A stretch of DNA of 64,000 bases from an uncultured Clostridia bacterium (lineage in GTDB: Bacteria > Bacillota > Clostridia > TANB77 > CAG-508), in the NCBI GenBank assembly GCA_947601495.1, contig CANQGE010000003.1, forward strand, positions 1-64,000, given 5' to 3'. The stretch's first letter is position 1, and every line of letters starts with the position of its first letter. A program made the position numbers and the translations under genes. Positions 42,290 through 53,500 of this stretch are shown piece by piece. The notes beneath the pieces were generated by a model. The model did not search any database. It worked only from the letters and a program-made list of their open reading frames with translations, and was not told where the DNA came from.

Positions 42290-43360
42290 TTAATTTACAG
42301 TTTCTTTATCATCTATAAAATCTTTATGTACTTTTGATATTAAAACATCAATTTTATCTGGCTTTTGTTTTATGTCTTGTTTTATTGAAACATCAATGTC
42401 ATATATCTCTTTAATTTTATCTATATTTTCTCTTTTATATCCAACAACATTACTTACATTTTGAGGATTTACAACAATCTCTACCTCTTTTACTTTTGTA
42501 TTAAATCTTTTAATTTTTTCAATTATTGTATCATAATATATTGATGCTTCAACTAATTGTCTAAATGTTTCATGATATGGTCCTGCAACAACTTCGCTTG
42601 TAGATTTATTTGGAGATGTAATTGTTTCTGTACTTTGAAGTCCTATTCTAATAATATTAATCTTTTTCTTGCTAAATAAGTAGCATATTTCTTTACATCT
42701 TTCTACTGCTTGATTTACAGTTAAAGGCTCATATTCTCCATTTTTATATTGTTTTTCAAGTTCTGTATCTTTTATTACAAGCACTGGATAAATTCTTACC
42801 ATTTTAGGCTTTAATTTTATTAAATCTTTTGCTGTATTAATGTCATCATTTTCTGTGCTTTCTGGAAGTCCTATCATCATTTGATGTCCTAAATTAAACC
42901 TATATCTTCTAATTAATTTTGAAGCCTTTACCACATCTTCATAAGTGTGTCCTCTTTTGCATTTTTCAAGAATATAATTATTTGTAGATTGAACTCCAAG
43001 CTCAATTGTTTTTACTTTGTATTTTTTTAATCTTTTTAAAGTAGGTTTATCTATATAGTCTGGTCTTGTTGAAACTCTAATTCCATCTATTTTCTTTTCT
43101 TTTATGTAGTCATATACTGATGAAAGTAATTTTTCCTGAAGTTCTACATCTATTCCAGTAAAGCTACCACCATAGAAAGCAACTTCTTTATATGCATCTT
43201 TTTCCTTAAAATTACTTAAATAAAATTCAATTGTATCTCTAACATCTTGTTCTGTTACGTTCTTTAGTTGACCACTAATTTTCTTTTGATTGCAAAAAGT
43301 GCAGTCATTTGGACATCCTAAATGTGGAACAAAAATAGGAATTATATATTGTTTTTTCAT
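42290..43360 (-). CDS. Radical SAM protein, Elp3-like
   Basis: The 356-residue protein has the 4Fe-4S motif CPNDCTFC near residue 16 (CxxxCxxC) and an Elp3-type radical SAM barrel (VAFYGGSFTGID; GVQSTNNYILEKCKRGHTYEDV). It lacks the acetyltransferase domain of Elp3. The substrate is unknown; tRNA modification is plausible by homology. It follows rnc by 11 bp, a common Firmicute arrangement, with an SD AGGAGGTG. Confidence 0.9.
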   Translation of the reverse strand: MKKQYIIPIFVPHLGCPNDCTFCNQKKISGQLKNVTEQDVRDTIEFYLSNFKEKDAYKEVAFYGGSFTGIDVELQEKLLSSVYDYIKEKKIDGIRVSTRPDYIDKPTLKRLKKYKVKTIELGVQSTNNYILEKCKRGHTYEDVVKASKLIRRYRFNLGHQMMIGLPESTENDDINTAKDLIKLKPKMVRIYPVLVIKDTELEKQYKNGEYEPLTVNQAVERCKEICYLFSKKKINIIRIGLQSTETITSPNKSTSEVVAGPYHETFRQLVEASIYYDTIIEKIKRFNTKVKEVEIVVNPQNVSNVVGYKRENIDKIKEIYDIDVSIKQDIKQKPDKIDVLISKVHKDFIDDKETVN

Positions 43361-43371
43361 GATGCACCTCC

Positions 43372-44052
43372 TTATTTTAAATTTTTAATAGCCTTCCTTG
43401 CTGCTTCCATTTCAGCTTTCTTTTTACTTCTTCCTTCGCCTATTGCAAGTTTTTCTCCATTACATTCTACTTCTGCTGTAAAGCTCTTATTATGATCTGG
43501 GCCTTCTTCTTTTATAATTGTGTATTTTATTTGAACTTCACCGTTTTCTTGTAATTTTTCTTGTAGAACAGTTTTATAATCTTTTTTACCAATGTTTTTA
43601 CTTGCAATTTCAATTTGATTTTTTATATTTTCTAAAATAAAGTTTTCTACAATATTTAAATTTTTTGAATCTAAATACATAGCTGCAATAACAGCTTCTA
43701 CAACATCTGCTAAAATAGCTTTTTTATTTGTGTTTGTTGATTTTTCACTTTTTCCAAGATACAAGAAATCACTAAAATTATGCTTTAAAGCAACCTCATA
43801 TAAGCTATCTTCACAAACTGCAGAAGCTCTAACTTTAGTCATTTCTCCTTCTGTTAAATGTTCAAAATTTTCAAATAAATATTTACTACTTATAAATTCT
43901 AGAATACTATCTCCTAAATATTCTAATCTTTCATAGCTTTTTACTTTATTTTCATAAGCATATGATGTATGTGTTAAAGCAGTTTTTAATAGTTGTTTAT
44001 TATTAAATGTATAGCCGATGTTATTTTCTAAACTACTTAAGTTATTTTCCAA
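43372..44052 (-). CDS. rnc: Ribonuclease III
   Basis: RNase III cleaves double-stranded RNA in rRNA and mRNA processing. The signature YERLEYLGDSILEF is near residue 40, and a C-terminal dsRNA-binding domain spans about 150-225 (DYKTVLQEKLQENG; AIGEGRSKKKAEMEAARKA). A GTG at 44061 is inside the SD (AGAAGGTGA), so the TTG at 44052, 8 nt on, is the likely start (226 residues). It is separated from acpP by a strong terminator. Confidence 0.95.
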   Translation of the reverse strand: MENNLSSLENNIGYTFNNKQLLKTALTHTSYAYENKVKSYERLEYLGDSILEFISSKYLFENFEHLTEGEMTKVRASAVCEDSLYEVALKHNFSDFLYLGKSEKSTNTNKKAILADVVEAVIAAMYLDSKNLNIVENFILENIKNQIEIASKNIGKKDYKTVLQEKLQENGEVQIKYTIIKEEGPDHNKSFTAEVECNGEKLAIGEGRSKKKAEMEAARKAIKNLK

Positions 44053-44158
44053 TAATTTCACCTTCTTTTACTAATGCTTATATTTTATACATTTTCACCG
44101 CTATTTACAAGTCATTTAAATAAAAAAATATATAAATGAGACCATAATGTAAAAAAAT

Positions 44159-44187
44159 GGATTCTTAAAAATATTTTTTAAGAATCC
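44159..44187 (-). terminator. Terminator of plsX-acpP
   Basis: A perfect 13-bp stem (GGATTCTTAAAAA / TTTTTAAGAATCC) with a 3-nt loop, 32 nt past the acpP stop. On the minus strand it runs into ATTTTTTTAC. Confidence 0.88.
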
Positions 44188-44218
44188 TTTTTTATATTTT
44201 GTATTTAATTTTCTAAAA

Positions 44219-44458
44219 TTATACGTTTTCTTTGATATATTCTACTACATCTCCAACTGTTACTACTTTTTCAGCATCAGAATCTGGAATTTCTAGATCA
44301 AATTCTTCTTCAAGAGCCATAACTAATTCAACTATATCTAAAGAATCTGCTCCTAAATCATCTATAAAAGATGATTCCATTTCTACTGAAGTTTCAGCAA
44401 CTCCTAATTGTTCAACAATTATTGCTTTAACTTTTTCAAAAATTTCTTCTGTATTCAT
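44219..44458 (-). CDS. acpP: Acyl carrier protein
   Basis: The 79-residue ACP carries fatty acyl chains on a phosphopantetheine attached to Ser in [20 protein letters not shown]. It is strongly acidic, four-helix and of normal length. SD AAAGGAGGT. It follows plsX and is followed by a terminator, so plsX-acpP is the unit. Confidence 0.97.
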   Translation of the reverse strand: MNTEEIFEKVKAIIVEQLGVAETSVEMESSFIDDLGADSLDIVELVMALEEEFDLEIPDSDAEKVVTVGDVVEYIKENV

Positions 44459-44537
44459 AAAGTTGTACCTCCTTTTATTTGTTACTAAATTTTATATTCT
44501 AGTTTTATTATATGTTAATAAAAATGTCAAGTATTTT

Positions 44538-45557
44538 TTAGCTTTTTTCAAATTCTTCTTTCATTTTGTTAACTGCATCACTTTTAACAAAGTTTTCGGC
44601 TTGTTTTATAGTAAAGTAGAATAAGTATTCATCACTACTTCCATGTGCTTTTACAACCGGTTTTTTTACTCCTAAAAATAAAGCTCCACCATATTCTTTA
44701 TAATCCATTGTTTTAGAAAATCTTTTAATTGCTGGCAAACATGGAATTGAACAAATTGTTGTTAAAATATTTCTTTTTAAACTTTCTGTTAAATTTCTTT
44801 TTACTAATTTTCCAATTCCTTCTGTTGTTTTCAAGAATACATTTCCTGTAAAACCATCAGTAATAACTGCATCAACTTCTCCAGAAAAACAATCTCTTCC
44901 TTCTACATTTCCTATAAAATTAATACCAAGTTCTTTTGCTTTTTCTTTTAACAAATTATATGTTTCTTTTACTAAATCATTACCTTTTGTTTCTTCTGTT
45001 CCAATATTTAATAGTCCTATTTTAGGTTTTTCAATTCCAAATGTATTTTTTAAATATATTGTAGACATTTGTGCAAATTGAACTAAATTTATAGGCTTGC
45101 AATTAGTATTTGCTCCTGCATCCATTAGCATGAAACTTTTTTTATAAGCAGGTAACATTGGTGCTATTGCTGGTCTATCTATTCCTTTTATTCTTCCTAC
45201 TAATAAAGTTGCTCCTGTAAGTAATGCACCAGAATTTCCAGCAGATATGAAAACATCTCCTTCATCTTCTTTTAACATTCTAAATCCAACTACCATAGAA
45301 GAATCTTTTTTGTGCTTTATAGCAACAGTGGGAATATCTTCCATATCTATTTGTTCTGTTGTGTGTTTTATAGTAACTTTATTTGTAATTTCAGATATAG
45401 AATTTTTACCGTAAATTTCCTTTATTTTAGAATTTATAATTTCTTCATTCCCGATTAAAACTATTTCTGAATCTATTTCTTTTGAAGCTCTAATTGCTCC
45501 TCTAATTGTTGCATCTGGAGCATTGTCACCACCCATTGCATCTAATAATATTTTCAA
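44538..45557 (-). CDS. plsX: Phosphate acyltransferase PlsX
   Basis: PlsX converts acyl-ACP to acyl-phosphate for phospholipid synthesis. The typical start KILLDAMGGDNAP and GRIKGIDRPAIAPMLP and DGFTGNVFLKTTEG are present. An upstream ATG at 45605 has no SD, while the TTG at 45557 follows GGAGG by 8 nt and gives the usual N-terminus, so it is chosen (339 residues). It is upstream of acpP. No fapR lies beside it, although that is common. Confidence 0.95.
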   Translation of the reverse strand: MKILLDAMGGDNAPDATIRGAIRASKEIDSEIVLIGNEEIINSKIKEIYGKNSISEITNKVTIKHTTEQIDMEDIPTVAIKHKKDSSMVVGFRMLKEDEGDVFISAGNSGALLTGATLLVGRIKGIDRPAIAPMLPAYKKSFMLMDAGANTNCKPINLVQFAQMSTIYLKNTFGIEKPKIGLLNIGTEETKGNDLVKETYNLLKEKAKELGINFIGNVEGRDCFSGEVDAVITDGFTGNVFLKTTEGIGKLVKRNLTESLKRNILTTICSIPCLPAIKRFSKTMDYKEYGGALFLGVKKPVVKAHGSSDEYLFYFTIKQAENFVKSDAVNKMKEEFEKS

Positions 45558-45631
45558 AATGCTACCTCCAAACTTAAATGCTAAAAGTGTTTTTATATTA
45601 GACATTTAATATTTTAATTTTTTTTATTAAA

Positions 45632-45654
45632 AAAAGCAATAGTTTTTTGCTTTT
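45632..45654 (-). terminator. Weak hairpin upstream of plsX
   Basis: AAAAGCAA pairs with TTGCTTTT and a T run follows on the minus strand. It is downstream of the main tuf terminator and could be a second one. Confidence 0.4.
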
Positions 45655-45696
45655 CTGACCACTAAGTCATTTTATATCATAAAAGATATAAAAAAA

Positions 45697-45726
45697 CAAG
45701 AGTTACTTAAAATTAAGTAACTCTTG
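45697..45726 (-). terminator. Terminator of the str operon (after tuf)
   Basis: A perfect 13-bp stem (CAAGAGTTACTTA / TAAGTAACTCTTG) with a 4-nt loop and TTTTTTAT tail on the minus strand, 18 nt after the tuf stop. Confidence 0.92.
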
Positions 45727-45743
45727 AAAATATAAATTATTTT

Positions 45744-46946
45744 TTATCCTAATATTTCTGATACAACACCAGAACCTACTGTTCTACCACCTTCACGAAT
45801 AGCGAATCTTAATCCTTTTTCGATAGCTATTGGTGTGATTAATTCGATTGTCATAGAAACATTATCACCTGGCATTACCATATCAACACCTGCTGGTAAA
45901 TCGATAACACCTGTAACGTCTGTTGTTCTGAAATAGAATTGTGGTCTATATCCATTGAAGAATGGTGTATGTCTTCCACCTTCTTCTTTTGTTAGAACAT
46001 AAACTTCTGATTTGAATTTTGTATGTGGATTGATTGTTCCTGGTTTTGATATAACTTGACCTCTTTCAACGTCTTTTCTATCAATTCCTCTTAAAAGAAC
46101 ACCTATATTATCTCCAGCTTCTGCTTGATCTAATAATTTTCTGAACATTTCAACACCAGTAACAACTGTTTTTCTTCTTTCTGTTGATAATCCAACGATT
46201 TCAACTTCGTCTTGGATTTTAACAACTCCTCTTTCTACTCTACCTGTAGCAACTGTTCCACGTCCAGTAATTGTGAATACGTCTTCAACTGGCATTAAGA
46301 ATGGTTGGTCTGTTGGTCTATCTGGAGTTGGTATATAACTATCTACAGCATCTAATAATTCTTTAATTGGTGTGTAAACAGGATCATTTGGATCTGTTGA
46401 GTTTGACTCTAATACATTTAATGAAGATCCTTTTACGATTGGAATTTCGTCTCCTGGGAAATCATATTTAGATAATAAGTCTCTAACTTCCATTTCAACT
46501 AATTCTAATAATTCTGGATCATCAACCATATCGCATTTATTTAAGTAAACAACGATATATTTAACTCCAACTTGTCTAGCAAGTAATATATGCTCTCTTG
46601 TTTGAGGCATTGGTCCATCAGCAGCTGAAACTACTAATATAGCACCATCCATTTGAGCAGCACCTGTAATCATGTTTTTAACATAGTCAGCATGTCCTGG
46701 GCAGTCAACGTGAGCATAGTGTCTTTTATCTGTTTCATATTCAACGTGAGCTGTGTTAATTGTGATTCCTCTTGCTTTTTCTTCTGGAGCTCCATCGATT
46801 TGATCATAAGCTGTATATTGAGCTTTTCCTAATAATCCTAAATATTTTGTAATAGCTGCAGTTGTTGTTGTTTTTCCATGGTCAACGTGTCCGATTGTAC
46901 CAATGTTAACGTGTGGTTTTGTTCTTTCGAATTTAGCTTTAGCCAT
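45744..46946 (-). CDS. tuf: Elongation factor Tu
   Basis: EF-Tu delivers aminoacyl-tRNA to the ribosome. The 400-residue protein has the G1 loop GHVDHGKTT, the effector region [26 protein letters not shown] and NKCDMVDD, and all three domains up to [21 protein letters not shown]. It ends the str operon, but a consensus promoter in the gap after fusA gives it an extra transcript. Confidence 0.99.
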   Translation of the reverse strand: MAKAKFERTKPHVNIGTIGHVDHGKTTTTAAITKYLGLLGKAQYTAYDQIDGAPEEKARGITINTAHVEYETDKRHYAHVDCPGHADYVKNMITGAAQMDGAILVVSAADGPMPQTREHILLARQVGVKYIVVYLNKCDMVDDPELLELVEMEVRDLLSKYDFPGDEIPIVKGSSLNVLESNSTDPNDPVYTPIKELLDAVDSYIPTPDRPTDQPFLMPVEDVFTITGRGTVATGRVERGVVKIQDEVEIVGLSTERRKTVVTGVEMFRKLLDQAEAGDNIGVLLRGIDRKDVERGQVISKPGTINPHTKFKSEVYVLTKEEGGRHTPFFNGYRPQFYFRTTDVTGVIDLPAGVDMVMPGDNVSMTIELITPIAIEKGLRFAIREGGRTVGSGVVSEILG

Positions 46947-47028
46947 TTTTTAATCCTCCTTTAATTTTTTGAGATTACTCTCTTTTCTTTATTTTTAAAA
47001 TTTAATGACTTTATTTGTAATCACTTGC

Positions 47029-47057
47029 ATTTTACACTATAACTATTAAAAAAGCAA
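47029..47057 (-). promoter_or_regulatory. Internal promoter of tuf
   Basis: TTGCTT, a 17-bp spacer and TAAAAT on the minus strand, in the 222-bp fusA-tuf gap. A short direct repeat, TTGTATTTGA, occurs twice at about 47110-47135 in the same gap. Confidence 0.7.
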
Positions 47058-47168
47058 GTAATTTTTTACAATTTTATTACAATAAACATCTATCGCCTAC
47101 GCAACATGTGTTTGTATTTGATATTTGTATTTGAAAACTTTATGTATCAACTACAAAACACATTTTGT

Positions 47169-49253
47169 TTATTCATTATTTTTTGCTCTTGAAGCAACAA
47201 TTGTTTCAAGAATTGATTTTGGAACTTCTTCATAATGAGAAGGTTCCATAGAGTATGTTCCTCTACCTTGTGTTTTTGAACGTAAGTCTGTTGCATATCC
47301 AAACATTTCAGAAAGTGGTATAAATGCACGAATTTCTTGTAATCCGTCTACACCTTCCATACCTTCCATTCTACCACGTCTAGAGTTTACATCTCCTATA
47401 ACATCTCCCATATATTCTTCTGGAACTGTTATTTCAACTTTCATAATTGGCTCTAATATAACTGATTTAGCTTGTTTACATCCTTCTTTGAATGCCATAG
47501 AACCAGCAATTTTGAATGCCATTTCTGAAGAGTCTACTTCATGGTATGAACCATCAACTAATGTAGCTTTAAAGTCTATAACTGGATATCCAGCAAGAAC
47601 ACCGCTTTCAGCAGCTTCTCTAATTCCTTCTTCAACTGGTTTAACATATTCTTTTGGAACAACACCACCAACGATTTTGCTCTCAAATTGAATTCCTGTT
47701 CCTGGCTCTAATGGTTCCATTTCTAGCCAAACGTGACCATATTGTCCTCTACCACCAGATTGACGAATGAATTTTCCTTCAACTCTAACACTGTTTCTAA
47801 TTGTTTCTTTGTAAGCAACTTGTGGTTTACCTACATTACATTCAACCTTGAATTCTCTTTTTAATCTATCTACTATGATGTCTAGGTGTAACTCACCCAT
47901 ACCAGCAATAATAGTTTGACCTGTTTCTTGGTTTGTATATGTTTTAAATGTTGGATCTTCTTCAGCAAGTTTTGCTAAAGCAATTCCCATTTTTTCTTGA
48001 GCTGCTTTATCTTTTGGCTCAATAGCTATATCAATAACTGGTTCTGGGAATTCCATTGATTCTAGAATAACTGGATGATCTATATCACATAGTGTATCAC
48101 CAGTTGTAACTTCTTTTAATCCAACTGCAGCTGCAATATCTCCAGAATATACTTTATCTATATCTTCTCTGTGATTTGAGTGCATTTGAAGGATTCTACC
48201 AATTCTTTCTTTTTTATCTTTATTAGAGTTAAGAACTGTAGAACCTGATTCTAATGTTCCTGAATATACTCTAAAGAAGCATAATTTTCCAACAAATGGG
48301 TCTGTTGCAATTTTAAATGCAAGAGCTGCAAATGGTTCATTATCTGAAGTTTTTCTTTCAACTTCGTTTCCATCTAAGTCAACACCTTTGATATGAGCTA
48401 TATCAAGTGGTGATGGCATGTAATCAACTACTGCATCTAATAATTCTTGAACACCTTTGTTTTTATAAGAAGAACCACAAGTAACTGGAACTATTGTGTT
48501 ATTTATTGTTCCAACTCTTAATCCTTTTTTGATTTCTTCTTGAGTAAGTTCTTCTCCTTCTAAGTATTTCATCATTAATTCTTCATCTTGTTCAGCAACA
48601 GATTCTACCATTTTTTCATGATATTCTTTTGCTAAATCTTTCATATCATCAGGAATTTCAATTTCTTCAACTTCTTTTCCTAAATCATCTTTGTGAATAA
48701 ATGCTTTCATTTTGATTAAGTCAACAATTCCTTTGAAATTGTCTTCTGCACCAATTGGTAATTGAATTGGAACAGCATTTGCTTTTAATCTATTTTTTAA
48801 TTGGTCTACACAAAGCATAAAGTTTGCACCTGTGATATCCATTTTATTTACATATACCATTCTTGGTACATTGTATTTATCTGCTTGTCTCCAAACAGTT
48901 TCTGTTTGTGGTTGTACTCCACCTTTTGCAGCTAATACTGTAACTGCACCGTCAAGAACTCTTAGAGATCTTTGTACTTCTACTGTAAAGTCAACGTGAC
49001 CTGGTGTATCAATAATATTAATTCTATTATTATTCCAGAAACATGTTGTTGCAGCAGATGTAATTGTTATACCTCTTTCTTGTTCTTGTTCCATCCAGTC
49101 CATTGTTGCAGCACCTTCATGAACTTCTCCTATTTTATGAGTTTTACCTGTGTAAAATAGAATTCTTTCAGTTGTTGTGGTTTTACCTGCATCTATATGA
49201 GCTACTATTCCTATATTTCTTGTTCTTTCTAATGAGTATGCTCTTCCTGCCAC
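47169..49253 (-). CDS. fusA: Elongation factor G
   Basis: EF-G is the GTPase of translocation. The 694-residue protein has [30 protein letters not shown] and [10 protein letters not shown] in the G domain, and domains II-V up to RAKNNE. The start is GTG after AAAGGAGG. It lies between rpsG and tuf in the usual str order. Confidence 0.98.
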   Translation of the reverse strand: MAGRAYSLERTRNIGIVAHIDAGKTTTTERILFYTGKTHKIGEVHEGAATMDWMEQEQERGITITSAATTCFWNNNRINIIDTPGHVDFTVEVQRSLRVLDGAVTVLAAKGGVQPQTETVWRQADKYNVPRMVYVNKMDITGANFMLCVDQLKNRLKANAVPIQLPIGAEDNFKGIVDLIKMKAFIHKDDLGKEVEEIEIPDDMKDLAKEYHEKMVESVAEQDEELMMKYLEGEELTQEEIKKGLRVGTINNTIVPVTCGSSYKNKGVQELLDAVVDYMPSPLDIAHIKGVDLDGNEVERKTSDNEPFAALAFKIATDPFVGKLCFFRVYSGTLESGSTVLNSNKDKKERIGRILQMHSNHREDIDKVYSGDIAAAVGLKEVTTGDTLCDIDHPVILESMEFPEPVIDIAIEPKDKAAQEKMGIALAKLAEEDPTFKTYTNQETGQTIIAGMGELHLDIIVDRLKREFKVECNVGKPQVAYKETIRNSVRVEGKFIRQSGGRGQYGHVWLEMEPLEPGTGIQFESKIVGGVVPKEYVKPVEEGIREAAESGVLAGYPVIDFKATLVDGSYHEVDSSEMAFKIAGSMAFKEGCKQAKSVILEPIMKVEITVPEEYMGDVIGDVNSRRGRMEGMEGVDGLQEIRAFIPLSEMFGYATDLRSKTQGRGTYSMEPSHYEEVPKSILETIVASRAKNNE

Positions 49254-49268
49254 TTTATTTTCCTCCTT

Positions 49269-49751
<483 letters not shown>

Positions 49752-49820
49752 CTATTTTAATATTTTACTTCTGCACATAATGCAGAAAGGTACTCTGAAA
49801 AGATTATTTCACTTTTCCGT

Positions 49821-49881
49821 AATAGTGCAAGAATTTCTTTTTTATATAACATATATTCCATAAAAAGAATTATGCACTATT
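49821..49881 (-). promoter_or_regulatory. Large stem-loop in the rpsL-rpsG gap
   Basis: AATAGTGCA pairs with TGCACTATT, and the stem continues with a bulge through CTTTTT / AAAAAG, around an AT loop. A second palindrome (TTCTGCA ... TGCAGAA) lies at about 49770-49788. The 169-bp gap is longer than usual, and in E. coli S7 regulates through the rpsL-rpsG gap, so a similar role is possible. Confidence 0.45.
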
Positions 49882-49908
49882 ATCAATTAATAAATTTAAT
49901 TTCAAATT

Positions 49909-50322
49909 TTATTTTTTAGGTTTTTTAGCACCATATTTAGATCTAGCTTGCATTCTATCTTTAACACCAGCTGTATCTAATGTACCTCTAATTATATGGT
50001 ATCTAACACCGGGTAAGTCTTTTACTCTTCCACCTCTTATAAGTACAACACTGTGCTCTTGTAGGTTGTGTCCTACACCAGGGATGTAAGAAGTAACTTC
50101 ATATCCATTTGAAAGTTTAACTCTGGCAACTTTTCTTAAAGCAGAGTTAGGCTTTTTAGGAGTAACTGTTTTAACAACTGTACATACACCTCTTTTTTGT
50201 GGTGCTCTATTATCTGTTTGAACTTTTTTTCTAGAGTTGTAACCTTTTTGAAGAGCAGGAGCTGTAGATTTTGTTGTTCCAGTTTGTCTACCTTTTCTTA
50301 CTAATTGATTAATTGTTGGCAT
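49909..50322 (-). CDS. rpsL: 30S ribosomal protein S12
   Basis: S12 lies at the decoding centre. The 137-residue protein has [12 protein letters not shown] at the start and the conserved [15 protein letters not shown] and [12 protein letters not shown] segments. The Lys corresponding to E. coli K42 is present (TPKKPNS), as in streptomycin-sensitive S12. It is the first gene of the str operon, with a promoter and hairpin leader. Confidence 0.98.
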   Translation of the reverse strand: MPTINQLVRKGRQTGTTKSTAPALQKGYNSRKKVQTDNRAPQKRGVCTVVKTVTPKKPNSALRKVARVKLSNGYEVTSYIPGVGHNLQEHSVVLIRGGRVKDLPGVRYHIIRGTLDTAGVKDRMQARSKYGAKKPKK

Positions 50323-50443
50323 TCTTCTTTTTCACCTCATTTCTTTTTTTTAATTGATTTTTAGAATTTAAAGAATTTAATTTGCTTATTGATTTTTTAT
50401 TTACTTTTAAATTCTAAATTACTTTTTATTTTTAATAATAAAA

Positions 50444-50483
50444 AGATACGTTAAATGTAGGTTTCCCTAACAAATAACGTATC
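50444..50483 (-). promoter_or_regulatory. Attenuator-like hairpin in the rpsL leader
   Basis: On the minus strand AGATACGTTA ... TTAGG pairs with CCTA ... TAACGTATCT and is followed by TTTTTATT, a terminator shape. It begins right at the expected start site of the rpsL promoter, so it could attenuate the str operon. It could equally be the terminator of the upstream 1,510-residue gene. Confidence 0.6.
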
Positions 50484-50484
50484 T

Positions 50485-50513
50485 ATTTTATCATTTTTGA
50501 AACATAATGTCAA
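50485..50513 (-). promoter_or_regulatory. Promoter of the str operon
   Basis: TTGACA, a 17-bp spacer and TAAAAT on the minus strand, about 160 nt upstream of rpsL. This is a full -35 match and the best-conserved promoter in the region. Confidence 0.85.
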
Positions 50514-50569
50514 CAGTTTAGTTTAAGTTTATTTTTAAGGTTTTGCAATTTTCTAGAAATTAAATTTTA

Positions 50570-53500
50570 CTAATGTTCATCACGATCATCGTCATCATGA
50601 TGTTCTTCTTCCTCAGCAGTATGTCCTTCAGTAGTGCTTCTTCTAGAATCTTTTCCGTGTGTTCTATCGTATTCATCTTGTGCAATTTTTGCTAATTTTG
50701 AAACATATAAATCTGGGTTTTTATCTTCAAAACTTCCTTGCATTGCTTTATCTGTTGGATGAGCTGCTTCGTGTAATGCATCAACTGCAGATACTGCTGC
50801 ACCTGCACCTGCTCCAACTGCTGCAGCTTTTACAGCTGCTTCTGGAGAAAACACCGTTGTAACATCTCCTGGAATAGTTTCAGTTACATCTCTATATCCT
50901 TTTAATACTTTTTCAGTACCTACAAGGACATCTGCCATTTCTCCTGTTGGAACTTCTACAATTTCTGCTCCTAAATTTGTTGGAAGAACTTCTTGCCATC
51001 CGTTCATACCTGATTGAGTAAAGAATTCTCCATTTTGTATTGCATGTACACCTATTTCTGCATCAGTAGCATCTGGTGATAATCCAGCTTCCTTAAGATA
51101 TTCAGCAAAATGTGTTGGATTTTTTTCTCTTAAAGTTCTAATTGCATCTTCTACAGACATACCTGTTAATTCCACACTTTTATCCATAACTTGAACATGT
51201 TTTCCTGCTTTTAAACATGGATTATCTGAAAAAGAAACTTCTATAACTTTACCATTAGCGTCTCTTGTTCTTAAAACAATTCCATTAACGTTATCCAAAT
51301 TTTTACCTTCTAAGTTAGTTGTTCTACAATTAGGATTCCAAACATCGTCTCGACCTACCATAGATTTCTCTTGTTCTGCTAAAGTTCTAGAATTTAATGT
51401 ATATTGAGTTCTTTCTTCAGTTACTGGTCTTGATTCATAAACTTCTTTATCTTCATAAACAGCTTCTTGTTTTGTTGTTTCTTTATCTGGTCCTACTACT
51501 TCTTTTGTTAGACGGTTTCTCAATGCAGCAAATCCTAAGTTGCCGGCTGTTGTTAATATCATAGTATAAACTCTATTTTTTGTATCTTGCGTTTCCATTC
51601 CTGCTCTATATTTTTGAGCTTCTGTTATTCCCGCAACAGAAGTTGTTCCACCTTCTGTTTTAATTTCTCCCAACTCTTGTGTTTTCTTTAATTGTTCATC
51701 TGGTTTTTGATATTTTTCTGAATCTCTTTTTTCATCAGAATCATATCCTTTTCCATGACTATGTAATGCTGCTCTAGCAGCTGAATCTTCAAGAGCTTGA
51801 TCTTTATCAACAGAATCAGGATCAGCTACTGTTCTATTATAAAAATCTTGTCCTCTAATTTCTGCTCTTGTATTTTCTTGTCTTACTTGTTGATTTGCTT
51901 CTGCTTTTCTTAAATTTTCTCTTGCATTAGCAATAGTTCTTGCACTTCTTTCATCTATTATTGCATTAGATTTTTCTACGCTTCTTTTAACAATTTTTTC
52001 TTGAGTTTCTAATGCTCTTTTTCTTGTTACAACTCTATCCACTTTAGCTCTAAACCAAGATCTTAATCTTGAATATTTTTCAACATCTCTATAATATTCT
52101 CTTCTTGCAACTTCTTTATCTCTTGCTGAAGGATGTGCAAGTGTTGGTAAATTTTGTTCTATTTCAGTACCATGATTTTTAAGATCTCTTCTTCCAGCCA
52201 TAACATTTCCAAGTGTAACAATACCTTTAGCTGCATATCCAATTCCTATTGGAACTAATGCTATTGGTGCAACTGCCGCAGCTGCTGCAATACCTCCAAC
52301 AACTACTGCATCTGTTGCTAAAGTTAATGCTCCTCCTACTGGTGTTGATACTTTTTCTCCTTTTGAATTTGTCATACTAAATTGTGGTTTTCTTATTCCA
52401 AAAAATCTTAAAGTATTAGTTGCGGCATTTTTTAGTTTTGTAGTTGTAGGTAATTCACCTCTAACTGGTAACATTCCTTGTAATGTAGAACCAGCTGTTC
52501 TATGATTTGCATATCTTACAGCATGTTCATTAGTAAATCCATGGAATGTTCTTACATAATCTTTTTGTTCACTTATAATTCTATCTAACAATTCTTTTCC
52601 AGAGCCTGGTGTTTCAGCCTCTAATCTACGATACTCATCAAAATCGTGTCCTGATAAATCTAAGGCCAATGGATCTCCTCCAGATGCCTCATATTTAGAA
52701 ACATTTTCTAAGTATCTTCTATATTCTGCTAAATTTAAAAATCTTGCATCACTATCATATGTACTACCATCTTCAACATAGTCTTCCATTGTTTGATATG
52801 TTATTTCATGTCTTTCGCCGTCACTACCAATATATGAATATGGTTCTTTTGCTACTATTCTGTGAGAAATAAATCTTTTTACAGTTTTATCCCATTCTTG
52901 CTCCATTTCTGGATCTCCAAATACAGTAGCTCTAATTTGTCTAGCTCTTAAAGCTTTCTCATCTTCTACACTTCTTTCAATTGATTCAACGTCTTTTCCT
53001 GCAACTTCGATTGTTTTCATTTCATCTTTAATTATTTGAATTTCTCTAGAAAGAATTTGTATATTTTCTCTTTGATTATCTGCTTCAGTCCTTAATTGTG
53101 CTAGTTGATCATCTATTTCTTTAATTAATTCAGTGTAAAAGCTTTCAAATTGTTCTGCTTGCTCTTTTGTTGTAATTTCCCCAGAAATTCCTCTTTTTGC
53201 AAGAATATCATCATATTTGTGAGAAGCAACTACATTTTTTCTTATTTTTTCTAATACAGCGATTTTCTCTTCATCAGTTTTTGCTTCTCTATATTGAGAA
53301 TGTAAATTTTTTCCTTTTGATTCTTTGTCAACAATTATTTCTGATAATGCATCTTTTATTTCAGTATATTTTTTATCTAAATCTTCTATATTAGCTCTAG
53401 CTTTTTCACGTGCTCTTGTATAAAATTCTAGAAATTCTTCTCTTGTTACTCCTCTTTCTGCCAATTCTTCTCTAATTTGAGCTGTTTTAAATATTTTGTC

